Positions 53,492-64,000 are shown, counted from the stretch's first letter. The stretch: DNA of 64,000 bases from Molanna angustata (GCA_963576475.1 OY754980.1:5027492-5091491); one strand, 5' to 3'. Made by a program: numbers and translations. Notes: generated by a model from the sequence alone, not told the origin.

Positions 53492-53801
53492 ATAAAACCA
53501 GTTTAATAGACCACATAATTAAATGATAAGGTAAAGCAGGAATTGCCACTATAAACAGTAAGAGTAAAATAGAGTATATGCTCAAATGTACTTTTTCGCA
53601 TAAACCAAATAAGCTGATAAAATAAAAGAACAGAGGAAAATAAAATATGTAATAAGCTATAGCAAAAAAAGTCATGAAATTAAAAAGGTAAGCCGATAAA
53701 ATTAATCTTGAGTCAATGTTTGCAGCTTCCTTATGCTTGTGATTTCTATGGGGCCGGAAAATTGATTCTTTCTCAGAAAGATTTTCCCATCTCTGACCCA
53801 T
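53469..53801 (-). CDS. Small hydrophobic ORF upstream of LINE ORF2
   Basis: 110 codons, overlapping the ORF2 start by 23 bp in another frame. The N-terminal 30 residues are charged (HRNHKHKEA); the rest has two or three hydrophobic segments (about 38-63, 72-92). It is not a recognisable ORF1/gag. It may be a chance frame in AT-rich 5' sequence or a degenerate leader. Confidence 0.3.
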   Translation of the reverse strand: MGQRWENLSEKESIFRPHRNHKHKEAANIDSRLILSAYLFNFMTFFAIAYYIFYFPLFFYFISLFGLCEKVHLSIYSILLLLFIVAIPALPYHLIMWSIKLVLFGYWRGR

Positions 53802-54287
53802 AAAAAATCGTATCCACTTTCCTTTCTGAACATTCTATTTAATAAAGTATTCAAATTTTTGTGTTATTTCAATATTTTATTACGAAAACTATAATTCTTC
53901 AATGCCATTTCTTGAAAGTGATGTGCCTTTTACCAAATAAAAAAAAGTTTCCTGAGCTTGGGGGCACTTTGAAATATTTGACAGTTGAAAAATTGAGAAG
54001 CACTATTCAAATATCCTTCAAAATATAATGAGGTCTAAACGAGCATTACATATACAAATTTGCAAAATTTGAGAGGAATCGAATGAGTACTTAAGTCTAT
54101 AATCGACGAAGTTAAATAAACACGCCGTACATAGCACATAGCACACAAACACAGATAAATTGTGACGAAACTTCCATCATACAATCTCAGCATGATACTA
54201 GTTGATAATCTGCAATAAAAAAATAAATTTAAAAATGACGAATTCATAACTCCCCAATGTATCCCCTTGGGGTAGTGAGGAGTAAAA

Positions 54288-55101
54288 ATCGTTTTAAGGG
54301 GGCATATAAACCTAAACACCCCAATTTCAAATCAAATTCCTCAAATATGTTAAACAGTGTGTTTCTAGAAAAAATAGCACAAGTGTTTTCAACATTTATC
54401 CAATGAATGTTCGTCACACAATTTTAAAATTCAGGCTAAATTCCCCTGAAAAAGTTATTAAAAATATCCTCTTTTACAGCATTTTTTTTTAAATTACTCT
54501 AAAACTATGTGTCATAGAGAAATAAATCTTATATGTGCTAAAAGAGTGCATAAAATCAAAGTGAATGACTGATAAAGTTTTTTCATTTCTAGTAAAGTTT
54601 GTTCATAAAATGCAAAAAATCAACAAATTTTGGGTTTCTGATAATTGAAATCACGTATAAACCTTTTTTAACGCACGCGATAGTTACCTTTACAAACACG
54701 TAACTTCATAGTACATTAGGCGGTTTTAATATATCATGTTTTAGTGACTAGATTTAGCGTCATATGTCCTCTTAAACTCAAATCAAGGTTTTAATAATAA
54801 AAATATTTTTCAACACTAAATATTTTTTATGTTCTATAGTTATTTGTGTATTTCATTTACCACATTGCACATAAATTTAGTCGAAACCGCAAATTCTTAC
54901 TGTGAATTATTCCATTTTACACATATAAAATTATTTATGCATTGAGGTAATAAAAATGTATGTTAAGTTTTGAATTTAAATGAAACATAAATTTTATGTT
55001 GGAGTTAAACGCAGTTTATTTTAATGCCTTTGTTTTTTAACATAAGTTTCGTTATATATAGGTATAAAGTTTTTTAGATGTGGTAAACTAAACAATGATT
55101 T
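54288..55101. other. AT-rich non-coding stretch
   Basis: No gene recognised. Low-complexity A/T with no long frame. Confidence 0.4.
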
Positions 55102-56459
55102 AAACGAGTGGGTTGTGGCCAACGCTATACTCTTCACTACCAAGGCACTCCACAAATTATTCATATTTTGTATGGATAATTTACAGCATTTTATGAAAGT
55201 GATAGTCCTTTTTAGCTAGTCTAAAATAAAAATATCAAATTTTAAGGTTTTTTAGCTTGGGGTCACTTATTATTTGACAGCTAAATAAATTGAGAAGCAC
55301 AGATATCCTTCTTTATATGTTTTTGTACTTGTTTCATGCCTAATTTTGCTTTTATTTTATTTTTTATAAATATCTAATTTTATTATCAAAATAATTTTGA
55401 CTATTTTGTAAATTATTATTTTACAAAACTACTGGAGACACGCAGATCAATCCATGATATTTGTTTTCTTTATAAAATTATTAACGGTCTGATCGACAGC
55501 GCACCCCTTCTAAGCACACTCCGTTTTCACTGTCCACTTAGGAGAAATAGAAACCAGTCTCTCTTTTATATAGAACCTTCTAAAACTAACTATATGCTAA
55601 ATTCTTATATTAATAGAGCTTGTACTGGGTACAATAGAAATTGTTTGAGCGTTCCGGAGTTGGATATGTTTGCTTCAAGTTTTTATGTATTCAAAAAAAA
55701 ATTGTGAATTTGTCGGATGTTTAATCTGTGCTCTGTTTTACTGTGCACATCTTTAACTTTTTAATTGTGCCCCTTTAACATTAACTTTAACTTAATTTTA
55801 ATTTACTATTCTTCATACATTGAGACACGTGAGGCAAATCATAATATGAGTTTCTAGTGGTCGATGCTTCCACCCACTCCCCTTCCTACCTCTCTCCTTT
55901 CCCATCCTGTCTTCATAATTGTTAATAAATGTGTATGTACTCAATATATTTAGAATACTATAATTGGCAACATAAAAATTATCTCTGTATATCTGTATAA
56001 ATCTTTATTGTAATGCTGTTGTATTCTATAAAATAAAATAAAATAAATAAATTGGTGTACCCACAGACAGGCTGTGAATTGTGGGATTTTTGTGTACACA
56101 GTTGATTTATTGTGATTGATATTATGTTTATGTATATTGTTTGTTAACCGTGTGCCAAATCTTAAATAAATAAATAAAAGATAAAATCTAATGGCGTGTA
56201 TTAGACATACAAAAATGCAAAATTTAAAATTAATCGAATGAGTACTTTAGTGACTTTAGTCTATAATAGATAAAATAGAATATACACAACGTACATAGTA
56301 CACAGCACACACACATAGACACATTGTGATGTAACATTCAGAATACAATCTCAGCATGATACTGGGTGATGGTCTGCAATAAAAAAATAACTTTAAAAAT
56401 TACGAATTCATAGTTCCCCGCTATATATCCCCTTGGCGACCTTGGCGTAGTGAGGAGTA
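55102..56459 (+). mobile_element. Helentron/HINE-like element, copy E4
   Basis: Head GAGTGGGTTGTGGCCAACGC with sub-terminal ACTCTTCACTAC (55129-55140); 3' hairpin at 56411-56459 with right arm GTAGTGAGGAGT, nearly complementary. The hairpin is duplicated at 58190-58275 because an RTE element inserted just after it. A LINE end is inserted at about 55430-56190. Confidence 0.55.
55430..56045 (+). pseudogene. LINE RT C-terminus and 3' UTR, second copy of the 4.6-kb family
   Basis: Encodes LLETRRSIHDICFLYKIING, STLRFHCPLRRNRNQSLFYI and INRACTGYNRNCLSVPELDM up to the stop at 55708, then a 3' UTR ending ATAAAATAAAATAAATAAA. Parallels 4864-5475 closely. 5'-truncated. Confidence 0.75.
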
Positions 56460-56482
56460 AAAAACCATGTATTATCAAAGTC
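56398..56482. repeat. Left copy of an 85-bp target duplication
   Basis: ATTACGAATTCATAG... to ...TATCAAAGTC, repeated at 58190-58275 with three differences. The two copies flank the RTE insertion. Confidence 0.85.
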
Positions 56483-56797
56483 TTCTTCTTCAGCCCTCTG
56501 TCTTCCACTGCTGGATATAGGCCTCTTCCATATTCTTCCACTTCCTTCTATCGGTTGCTGCTTGCAGCCAATTTCTACCCCCCACAGCGGCTATGTCGTC
56601 AGACCATCTTTTTTGCGGTCTTCCGACGCCTCTCTTACTTTCCCAAGGTCTCCATCTCAATATTTTAGGGGTCCATCTTGCGGGTTCCTGTCTAGCAATA
56701 TGTCCCGCCCATTGCCATTTCAATGTAGCTACGCGATCCATGACGTCCGCTACTCTGGTCCTTTTCCTAATTTCTTCATTTCTTATTCTGTCTCTTA

Positions 56798-57787
56798 GGC
56801 CCGGTTGCATCAAAAAAGTTAAACGAAAGTTTATAGTTAAAGTTACAAAAAAGTTACTTTTTTGTCAAATTGAGTTGCATCGCATTTTTGTTAACTTAAA
56901 CTTAACCGAAAAGTTACTAAAATTTAAACCCCCAGACATGAGAGTTTAAGATTAAGTTAAAGTTAATTTTTGACATTTCTCTCATAGAACACATGATTTC
57001 TCTTTCGTTTCCTTGTCGTAGCAAATACTTTTGACAATTGTTTATTTTACGATGTTATTTTTTTCGTGTTAATTGTTGAAATATAGTGATATTTTCTTAT
57101 GGGGATTCGGATTCATCTGATGACGAATTTAGTCATCATTAATACATACCGTGTTAACTACGCGAAAAATGAAATTATTCAGACAAAGGACAAAATTTTG
57201 GTTATGGGATGATGATGAATTTATCGCCCGATTCAGAATGTCTAAAAACAGGGTTCGTCAATTAGTAGAACTTATTAGAGAGGACATTGCACCACCATCT
57301 AACATTATTTCTTTTTTTCCTTCCACCAATGACAAAGGGATACTTTGTCGGCGGTAAAGTTTGCTGACCGATTTTTGAAAAAATCACTTCATTAAACCTT
57401 GCCAATAATATCGTTATGTAAATAAAATTTTAATTAATATATATTTTGAATTTGAATCCATGCCGATAATCAGACAGCAAATAAACAAATAATGACCGTA
57501 ACGCGGACTGAGCGTTAACAAATAAAACGAGGTTATATTATGACTGACAGACGCCAAAATCTAGCATGGACAAAATGGTATGGCAATATGACAAAAATAA
57601 TTCCCGGTGTATTTCAGTTCATTATTACGGAATTTGATCTTTGTTGCGTTGGTATCCCCATTAACAATAACTTAACTTTTTTTTTGTCGGTGCAACTCAT
57701 ATTTCATTTAAACTCGACGTAACTTTTGTTAGACCATTAACGGAGTTTAAAATTTAACTATAAACTTTTTTTTGGTGCAACCGGGCC
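56798..57787. mobile_element. PIF/Harbinger element, 990 bp, with transposase remnant
   Basis: TIRs GGCCCGGTTGCATCAAAAAA (left) and the complement of GGCCCGGTTGCACCAAAAAA (right), TTA duplicated at 56795-56797 and 57788-57790. A second block AGTTTATAGTTAAA extends the TIR. Inside, a plus-strand frame resembles the N-terminus of Harbinger transposase. Inserted in the RTE LINE. Confidence 0.88.
57151..57357 (+). pseudogene. Harbinger transposase N-terminal remnant
   Basis: The segment FWLWDDDEFIARFRMSKNRV followed by RQLVELIREDI matches the conserved start of PIF/Harbinger nucleases ('D..F...FR.SK..V..L...I'). It lasts 68 codons; the catalytic DDE part is missing. It lies within the TIR-bounded element, so it is a decayed autonomous copy or an internal-deletion derivative. 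Confidence 0.7.
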
Positions 57788-58189
57788 TTAGGCTTATACC
57801 AAGCATGGATCTTTCCATGGATCGCTGTGTGCATTTGAGTTTTTCTACATTTCTTTTTGTAAGGGCCATGGTCTCCAATGCATATGTAGTCACTGGCAGT
57901 ATAGGTACATGATTCATATGTTTTTCTTTTCAGACAGATCGGAATCTCTTTATCTTCTAGAATGTGTCTAAGTTTGTTAAAAGCTGCCCAACTCATTCCT
58001 ATTCTTCTTGGCAGTTCCGCTGTTTGGTTTTCTTTGCCCAGTTTTATCTTGTGTCCAAGATATATGTATTCATCCACTATTTCGAGATTCTTATTGTTAA
58101 CAGTGATGATTTTGTTTTCTGGACTTATAATTTTCGTTTTTGCTATGTTCATACTTAGACCGATCTTGCTAGAAACCTCATGCAATTCG

Positions 58190-58275
58190 AATTACGAATT
58201 CATAGTTCCCCACTATATATCCCCTTGGCGACCTTGGCGTAGTGTGGAGTAAAAAAACCATGTATTATCAAAGTC
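58190..58275. repeat. Right copy of the 85-bp target duplication
   Basis: Pairs with 56398-56482; one extra A in the A-run and two substitutions. It includes a second copy of the E4 3' hairpin. Confidence 0.85.
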
Positions 58276-58514
58276 ACAAAGTTTTAATTGGGTTTTTATC
58301 GGCATTGCTATTTTCGTACTTTCATTAATTAAGTTATAAATACTTATGTAGGTACCTGAGGCATACTTTTTGCTTTTCCTTCCTTCGAGATTCTTTTTAT
58401 ATTATGGTCGTGCCATCTTTCAAATGCTGGCCGGCCTCTATCACATTAATGAATGGACCAGCTACTACGAAAACACGATCGCATAGTTTTATTTGGTGTA
58501 CGTTATAAGTTAAT

Positions 58515-58700
58515 TCATACCATCACGTCATGTCCCACAATAAGCGATAACCAGCGACAGGTGTACGGGTGTGTATTACCTTATAAAAGAAAGCACGACA
58601 CATGCCTGTACACCCACGTAACAGTCTCGTCTGGGCAACATTCAGAATGGGTGGTGAACGTTGTCTCTGCTGAACAATGTGAAATGTTAGGTATATTTAC
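58515..58700 (-). repeat. Dispersed repeat family D, copy 4
   Basis: CATACCATCACGTCATG, GATAACCAGCGACAGGTG, ACGACACATGCCTGTACACC and TTCAGAATGGGTGGTGAACG, as in copy 3. Confidence 0.65.
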
Positions 58701-58960
58701 TTTTCGGTTATTTACGATTGAAATACATACATTTTTATTTACACAATTTTAAATAATGGATCCCAGACAGCAAACTGCTGGTATTAGAGGCCATCACAAT
58801 AATATTTATATAACAAAAAATAATAAAACCACCTACCTACTTATATACCTACACATATAATTTACCTACATAGAGTACCCGTTAATTGAGGTTAAATTGT
58901 ATTCTTTGGTAGATTATTAAATATTTTCGATTCAATACTATATAATATATAAATTTGTGT
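58701..58960. other. Non-coding spacer between inverted family D copies
   Basis: AT-rich, nothing recognised. Confidence 0.4.
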
Positions 58961-59057
58961 GTGTGTTGATACGAGCATGTGTCGTGTTTCTTTTATAAGA
59001 TAACGCACACCCAAACACCTGTCGCTGGTTTCCCACACTATGAGATATGCCGTGAGT
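58961..59057 (+). repeat. Dispersed repeat family D, copy 5 (inverted)
   Basis: GCATGTGTCGTGTTTC, CACCTGTCGCTGGTTTCCCA and ATATGCCGTGA are the complement of copies 1-4. Together with copy 4 it makes a long inverted pair. Confidence 0.6.
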
Positions 59058-59174
59058 ATTATAAAAATCCATTTTTAGAGGTGAGTACACGTACTACATA
59101 ATAATAAAACAATGAATAATTATTTTTTACAAGAAAGAGTACCTAAATCCTATTCCTTATTTTAGATGTAACAA

Positions 59175-59455
59175 AAATTTAACCAAAAAACGGGATTGTT
59201 ATCAAGAAAACAAGGGGATAGTTAACAAAAAAAACGGGATAGTTAGTAAAAAAAAACGGGATATTTAACAAGAAAAAAACGGTATAATTAGCAAGAAAAA
59301 AACGCGATAGTTAGCAAGGAAAAAACGGGATATTTAGCATGGAAATGACGGGATAGTTATGTAGAAAGAAAACACGGGATAGTTAGCAAGAAAAAAACGG
59401 GAATGGTTAGCAAGAAAAAAACGGGATAGTAAGCAAGAAAAAAAACTAGAGAAAC
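59175..59455. repeat. ~22-bp minisatellite, about twelve units
   Basis: Degenerate AAAAACGGGATAGTTAGCAAG units with A-run length variation. The minus strand is accidentally open through it. Confidence 0.9.
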
Positions 59456-59933
59456 AGGTAGGAGGATTGTATGTCTGTGTATATGTGTAGATTTGTGTGT
59501 GGTGTGTGTAAGAGCGCTGAAGAGCAGCACAAGTTAAAAAAGAACAAAACAAAAAAAAAAAACAGTATTAAAATATAAAAAAAAGTAAAATTACAAAATA
59601 AAAACAATGTTTCAAATAGTATAAAAATGTTATGACTACCTTGTCATAAGAATCTTTTTTCTAAATTTTGATCTGTACAGGTGAAAAATGTCTAGGTCGT
59701 CAGTTGTATTTACTACTTTTGAATATGTAGTTATATACCTGTACAATGGGGCATTATCAGCAATATTAGATTTAGATCTACTACCTATATAATATATACT
59801 ACTGTCATATATAATCGATTCAATTTCGTTTTCATTATTTCGGTTGGTTGGTACCTGATTTCACAGTATCTTCTCAGAAAATTTTCTTCGTCTTTGTTGA
59901 GGTATAATTTACGATAGTTACAGTATTTGACTT
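59456..59933. other. Non-coding stretch
   Basis: No gene recognised. Confidence 0.4.
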
Positions 59934-60037
59934 CAAAATATAGATATCGGTAGGTATGAAACGGTAACCGTTAATATTTTACGACAAAATATAGATATCG
60001 GTAGGTAAGAAACGGTAACCGTTAATATTTTACGACA
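59934..60037. repeat. Tandem duplication, 2 x ~52 bp
   Basis: AAAATATAGATATCGGTAGG ... TTAATATTTTACGAC twice. Each unit holds a perfect 13-bp palindrome, AACGGTAACCGTT. Confidence 0.85.
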
Positions 60038-60414
60038 AAAAATAAATAAAATTGAAGTTGGTTTCCTTGGTATCTACTCTTTTGGAAAATATGTCCTTGC
60101 GTCAGTTATTAATCTTCAAAATCCACATCGTCAGAGTAAAGGCTATAAAATCACGTTCCTGTAACATGAAACTTTCAATACAAACTTTATGGCAGCGGTG
60201 GCCGTTTCACGAAGAAACTCCATTTTGTCAAAATATAAAAGAAACGAATGAGTTGTGGCCAACACTAAACTTTCCATTACAAAGTAAGTTTATATGTTTT
60301 CTTCTTTTAAGGTCGACAATCCGTTAATGCAGTTTTATGAAGTCATTTCTACTACATTCTTAATACAAACATAGAACAATACAGAACATGAAAGCATTTT
60401 GATGTCAATCAACG

Positions 60415-62030
60415 TGTTGCAAAAGTCACACGACCGTTTAACACCCCTGTAGACAATAAACGCTGTGTAACAGATCAGTTGGTTAACGACTGTGTATCTC
60501 TCATACAAATTTTACACAACGCTTGCACGCATGTCATAGGTAGTTTAGCGGTGTTTTAAGACAACTGTCATCTATCATAAATCATATTTGATTTTGATCT
60601 GCATGTTTACATATATTGTTATATCTTGGAATAAATAGCGAAAAATCTTTAAAAAATATTTTATCATCGATAGTTGGACATTTTGGAGCTTACATTTTTT
60701 AAAAAATTAGCTCCTTTATAATATCTGCAAACGTGTTATGTTCCGCATTTTCCTATTACTAGTTGCATGTAACACATGAGATCCAACTGTCGATAGCGAT
60801 AGTATGTATAGTTGAAGAATATGTACCAAACTATAAACCCATAGATACAAATTATTGAATATTTTCAGATATTTTGTTTTCTATACAACATATGTAGGTA
60901 TGTATGTCAAGATAGGATAGTATGGAGGAAGATCCTTTTTCCTACACAGAATATGCAAATAGCATGATGGTATGTATGTATGTTTGGAGATGAAGTATCA
61001 AACTATTAAGTCTTCTTACATATTGTGTATAGGCGACTGCCATACAAAATGTATGAAGCGATGTCGTCACTAAATTCAATTTTTAAAAAAATTGTTAAAA
61101 AAAAATTGAGATCTTCTACTACAATGTTAATATTTTTTATAGAAAATTAAATTATCTAGTTGGGGTGTTTCGGCTTTTTTCGATAATTGTAAAAGTTTTG
61201 GAAATATAGGCAGTTAAACTCATAAATTTATCATAAAAAAAATATTTTTCTTAATAAAAAATGTTTGAGAAACCCTGGAATTTTTTTGAAAAAACTTATT
61301 TGAGATTTTGTATTTGTCTATGTTTTTACCAATTTTCAGCGTTCTAGCGTTTATGGTTTCTGAGATATATGGAAAAATAAAATAAAAATTCAAAAGTTGA
61401 TAACCCCTGACTGAAACAAAAATTCAAAATTCCGAGTATAAAAGTTTTGTAGGCCTGTAACTGTTTATATATTCTGAAATTTTAGGCTCTGTAAATTGAA
61501 CGGATCAAAAGTTATAAGGGGGGGACGGACACACACACACACACACAGACATACACACACACACAGACACACACACACAGACACACACACACACACAGAC
61601 ACACGAAATGTTCTACTCCGAATTCTGAGTAAATCCGTGTATGGAACATATATGCTGCGAAGCCTCTAAGTTGGTGTTTTTTGACTTCAAAGTTGGAAAA
61701 GCCGTGAAAAAAGTAGACCTCTCCATACAATTCTCGCGTATTCTGGCTTGAAACATTGTCGATATGTTAAGAGAACAAAGTTCTCCTGAACAAATCGACA
61801 GTTGGATAAAATGTGAAAAACATATGAAAATATTATCCACGAAAAATGTCAAAATAAGAATGGCGGCTGGCGGCTCTGCGCATGCGCGGGTGGGAAATTA
61901 CAACGTTGTCGGATTAATAATTTATGTTGTAAGTTTGTTCCAACTATCCAGTTGTCATACAATGTTTATTCGTAAATCAATGCTGCACGGGCTTTACACG
62001 GTGTGTAACTTAAACACTGGTCAACGGCAG
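60415..62030 (+). mobile_element. Family C non-autonomous DNA transposon, copy 2, split by a Helitron
   Basis: The parts 60415-60758 and 61807-62030 together match 13086-13680. The break is the Helitron at 60759-61806. Shared landmarks are CGGTGTTTTAAGACAACTGT, AAAATGTGAAAAACATA and TGCGCATGCGCGGGTG. Confidence 0.6.
60759..61806 (-). mobile_element. Non-autonomous Helitron, copy 2
   Basis: 1048 bp, inverse of 7065-8094 and nearly identical in sequence. On minus it starts TCCAACTGTCG after A and ends CTAG before T. The empty site is visible in family C copy 1 (near 13447), showing insertion between A and a following T/A with no duplication. Contains a (CA)n/CAGACA microsatellite at 61530-61610. 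Confidence 0.8.
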
Positions 62031-62662
62031 TAGCGAAATTGCTTATAGAAGCCGAAAATCTTGGCTTGCCTTAATTCAAGACTAATAATTTTTTGACTGT
62101 TTTATTGCAACCATACTACAATATTGGGAATTGAAACGTATGTATACGATGCTTTAGAGGGTCACAAAAGTTGATATTATTTTTGGCATGTGATTTCAAA
62201 AAAATATTCATCATAGCCACAAATTAGGAACAACGATGCTAGAAAACCTTAAATTTTTGATATTCCACATTAACTTTAGGGGTTTGCGTAGTTCAAAGGT
62301 TCCAGGCACACTTCTGGTCAACGGGTGTGCAGTATATTTGTATTAGTAAGACTTTTAATGGGCTGTAGGTAGAGAGAACACAAAAAGGATGCGCTGTTTA
62401 CGATGAAATCATACAGAAGAAATTATCAGATATCAATGGAAAATTAACGATGATTTTTACACATCATATGATACCAATATGAAGTTTGGGCTGTAGAGAA
62501 GACATAAAATTATACGGCGTACGCCATACACACAAACACATCACGACGAAACTCATAGTGTGCGCTCTCTGCATGATAATCGTCGAGAAATCTATGTGAA
62601 AAAATACGCTTAAAATTGCAAAATCATAACTCTCCAGTATTCCATAGTAGCGGAGAGTAAAA

Positions 62663-64000
62663 AGGCATTTCATCCTCATGCTATGAATGTAAACTTTTAT
62701 GAGTGAGCTTATTCAAAGTAGGACGAAGGAACGGTGGGCGGAGGTACTGTGGGGTGATGGGGACAGTTTTGAAAAATGAGTGAAATAGGCAGGTGTACGG
62801 GAAGGTTTCAAACTGTAAAGGATGGAAATTGCAACTTTATCCATTGATAAAGTATGAAAAGAACAAAAAGTATGATAGTTGGAAAAGTGTTCCCCAGGGT
62901 TTTGATGTAGGTACCCACACTTTGTCTCTTGCTATAGAAGTTATAAAATTGTATGACTCGTACTGCACCGTTTTCGTTCAAAACTCACCTCAAGTTCTCT
63001 GAAAAAAACTAACGTTAAAAATCTCTACTTCCACCACCACCCACTCCGCATATGGGGACTTTCAACGGCTCCTTCGCAGAACCCTAGAATGAACAACAAA
63101 AAAACCAGTGCATGGCACGAATAGTAGCTCATGGAGCTCTTTAGATTAGCCATCTAGACACCATGGTGCAAAAACAACAATCAGCAAGTGCAAGTCGAGA
63201 TTCACACCTGCGGACTATCGGCGACTTCAGATCCATATATATAGGGCATCAGAGAAGTGACCAAGATCTCTGGAAACAAACAAGTCAGTGAGAATCTTCG
63301 GATAATAAGGCAAAAAATGTGTACCTATCATTGATTGCTTTGTCACACATTCGTCTTAGGGATCTCATTTCGACAGCGTTCATTTTACTTTCATGCGTCT
63401 TCTGCCATGTCCATGTCTCACTTGCTTACATTATTGTTGGCACGACTTCCATCGTGCACAGCGAGTTTTTCTGGCCTTGATATAATTATTCAACTCTGCT
63501 TTCTAAATTACATAAAATGATAATAGCCAACCTCTCTAGTTTCTTAGATATGCATTTATTTCCCATCTAGGATATTTCTAAGAAGCAAATGAATGGCCTT
63601 AAAAATTCTACCCATACCCCATTAAATCCATTCAGGCAATTAGTCATTCTTGAAAAGGTGTTCCTAACAACTGGTTGTATTTTTTATTTAGGTTCATTTT
63701 GTACATTCCTTTCTTTCGGATTATCTTTATGATATATATTAACTAATGTATCGTTATCTGTTAAAACTAATTTATCATGTCTAGTCTGCTACTAATCCTA
63801 ATTTTTTTATTGCCTATAAATGTACATTATGTTGAACTCAAAAGATTCAACTAAAGACATGTAAATACTTTTTATTTCATGATTATAGACTAAAGGCATA
63901 TATATTGTTTTATTTTAACGAAAACATTATTATTACTACAATTTTTTTAGCTACTACGCTGATTAATTTCATATATATTATTATACCTATTTACTATTGT
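62663..64000. other. Right-end stretch with no recognised feature
   Basis: 1.3 kb. A short frame at 62793-63002 and another at 63335-63520 have no family motif. No repeat shared with the rest of the window was noticed. Confidence 0.4.

Larger units (their letters stand above)
50486..53840 (-). mobile_element. Near full-length Jockey/CR1-group LINE
   Basis: A poly-T run at 50486-50505 is its poly-A tail on minus; the body holds an intact ORF2. The left flank ends AACAAGTCA; the right flank resumes AAAGTATTCAAA, which matches E1 at about 9640, so the ends are bracketed within a few tens of bases. No clear target duplication was found. Confidence 0.8.
50437..54287 (+). mobile_element. Helentron/HINE-like element, copy E3 (holds a LINE)
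   Basis: Head CAGTGGGTTGTGGCCAACAC with sub-terminal AACTCCTCAC (50465-50474); 3' hairpin at 54249-54283 with right arm GTGAGGAGT, the exact complement. The 3' 350 bp matches E1 and E4. A minus-strand LINE is inserted about 45 bp inside the 5' end (50486 to about 53840). Confidence 0.55.
56483..58189 (-). mobile_element. 5'-truncated RTE LINE with long target duplication, split by Harbinger
   Basis: The minus strand reads NIAKTKIISPENK, GHKIKLGKENQTAELPRRIG, a frame change near 57915, then GISLRDRIRNEEIRKR across the Harbinger insertion, LKWQWAGHIARQEP and GVGRPQKRWSDDI, ending in (GAA)n at 56483. Very similar to the copy at 10591-11414. The frame is continuous across the 990-bp insertion when one TTA copy is discounted. 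5'-truncated within RT after the YADD box. Confidence 0.88.
60236..62662 (+). mobile_element. Helentron/HINE-like element, copy E5, with nested insertions
   Basis: Head GAATGAGTTGTGGCCAACAC with AACTTTCCATTAC (60268-60280); 3' hairpin at 62629-62659 (right arm GGAGAGT). After the head comes a diverged single copy of the E2 satellite unit (CCGTTAATGCAGTTTTATGAAG), and the 3' 200 bp (one GGCGTACGCC heptamer, CACATCACGACGAAACTC, AAATACGCTTAAA) match the E2 terminal module. So E5 is a single-unit relative of E2. A family C element (60415-62030) is inserted and itself carries a Helitron. Confidence 0.6.

Noticed and set aside
59334..59552. Minus ORF with FLANHSRFFLANY repeats
   Set aside because: Translation of the 22-bp minisatellite.

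Overview
The window looks like AT-rich nuclear DNA from an insect (frequent TAGGTACCTA-type motifs, Jockey/CR1- and RTE-type LINEs, tRNA-derived SINEs, a Ty3/gypsy element, Helitrons, PIF/Harbinger and pogo transposons); Lepidoptera or aphid-like Hemiptera both fit and I cannot decide. I see no convincing single-copy host gene, rRNA or functional tRNA. It is a transposon-dense accessory region, and nearly every long open frame belongs to a mobile element.

Layout. 0-6.2 kb: LINE fragments (one split by a GC-rich block), two fold-backs and twin TA-flanked MITEs. 7-15 kb: a Helitron, SINEs, a Helentron-like element holding an RTE LINE, minisatellites. 16.2-25.7 kb: a nest in which a plus-strand LINE is interrupted first by an antisense RTE LINE (11-bp target duplication) and then by a complete Ty3/gypsy element with two 200-bp LTRs that look identical and a 4-bp ATAT duplication. 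27.1-38.9 kb: about 33 tandem copies of a ~313-bp unit in two blocks, enclosed by the ends of a Helentron/HINE-like element. 40.5-41.8 kb: degenerate tandem repeats. 42.7-45.3 kb: a pogo-type transposon with an open 658-codon transposase frame. 45.4-50.3 kb: a Harbinger MITE, a Helitron, minisatellite, LINE scraps and a SINE. 50.4-58.3 kb: two more Helentron-like elements, one holding a LINE with an open 943-codon endonuclease/RT frame, the other an RTE copy with an 85-bp target duplication that itself contains a 990-bp Harbinger element. 60.2-62.7 kb: a fifth Helentron-like copy holding a family-C transposon, itself split by a Helitron. The last 1.3 kb has nothing I recognise.

Most notable: the gypsy pol polyprotein continues past its DD35E integrase into a macro domain resembling the TARG1/OARD1 ADP-ribosyl hydrolase family, with the matching Asp and a nearby Lys, followed by a CCCH zinc finger. 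This suggests a retrotransposon that captured an ADP-ribosylation-erasing module, perhaps against PARP-based host defence. Second is the Helentron-like family, whose 5' sub-terminal motif and 3' hairpin arm change together in different copies, and which in one copy has expanded an internal unit into an 11-kb satellite. No database search was possible; family assignments rest on motif recognition by eye.
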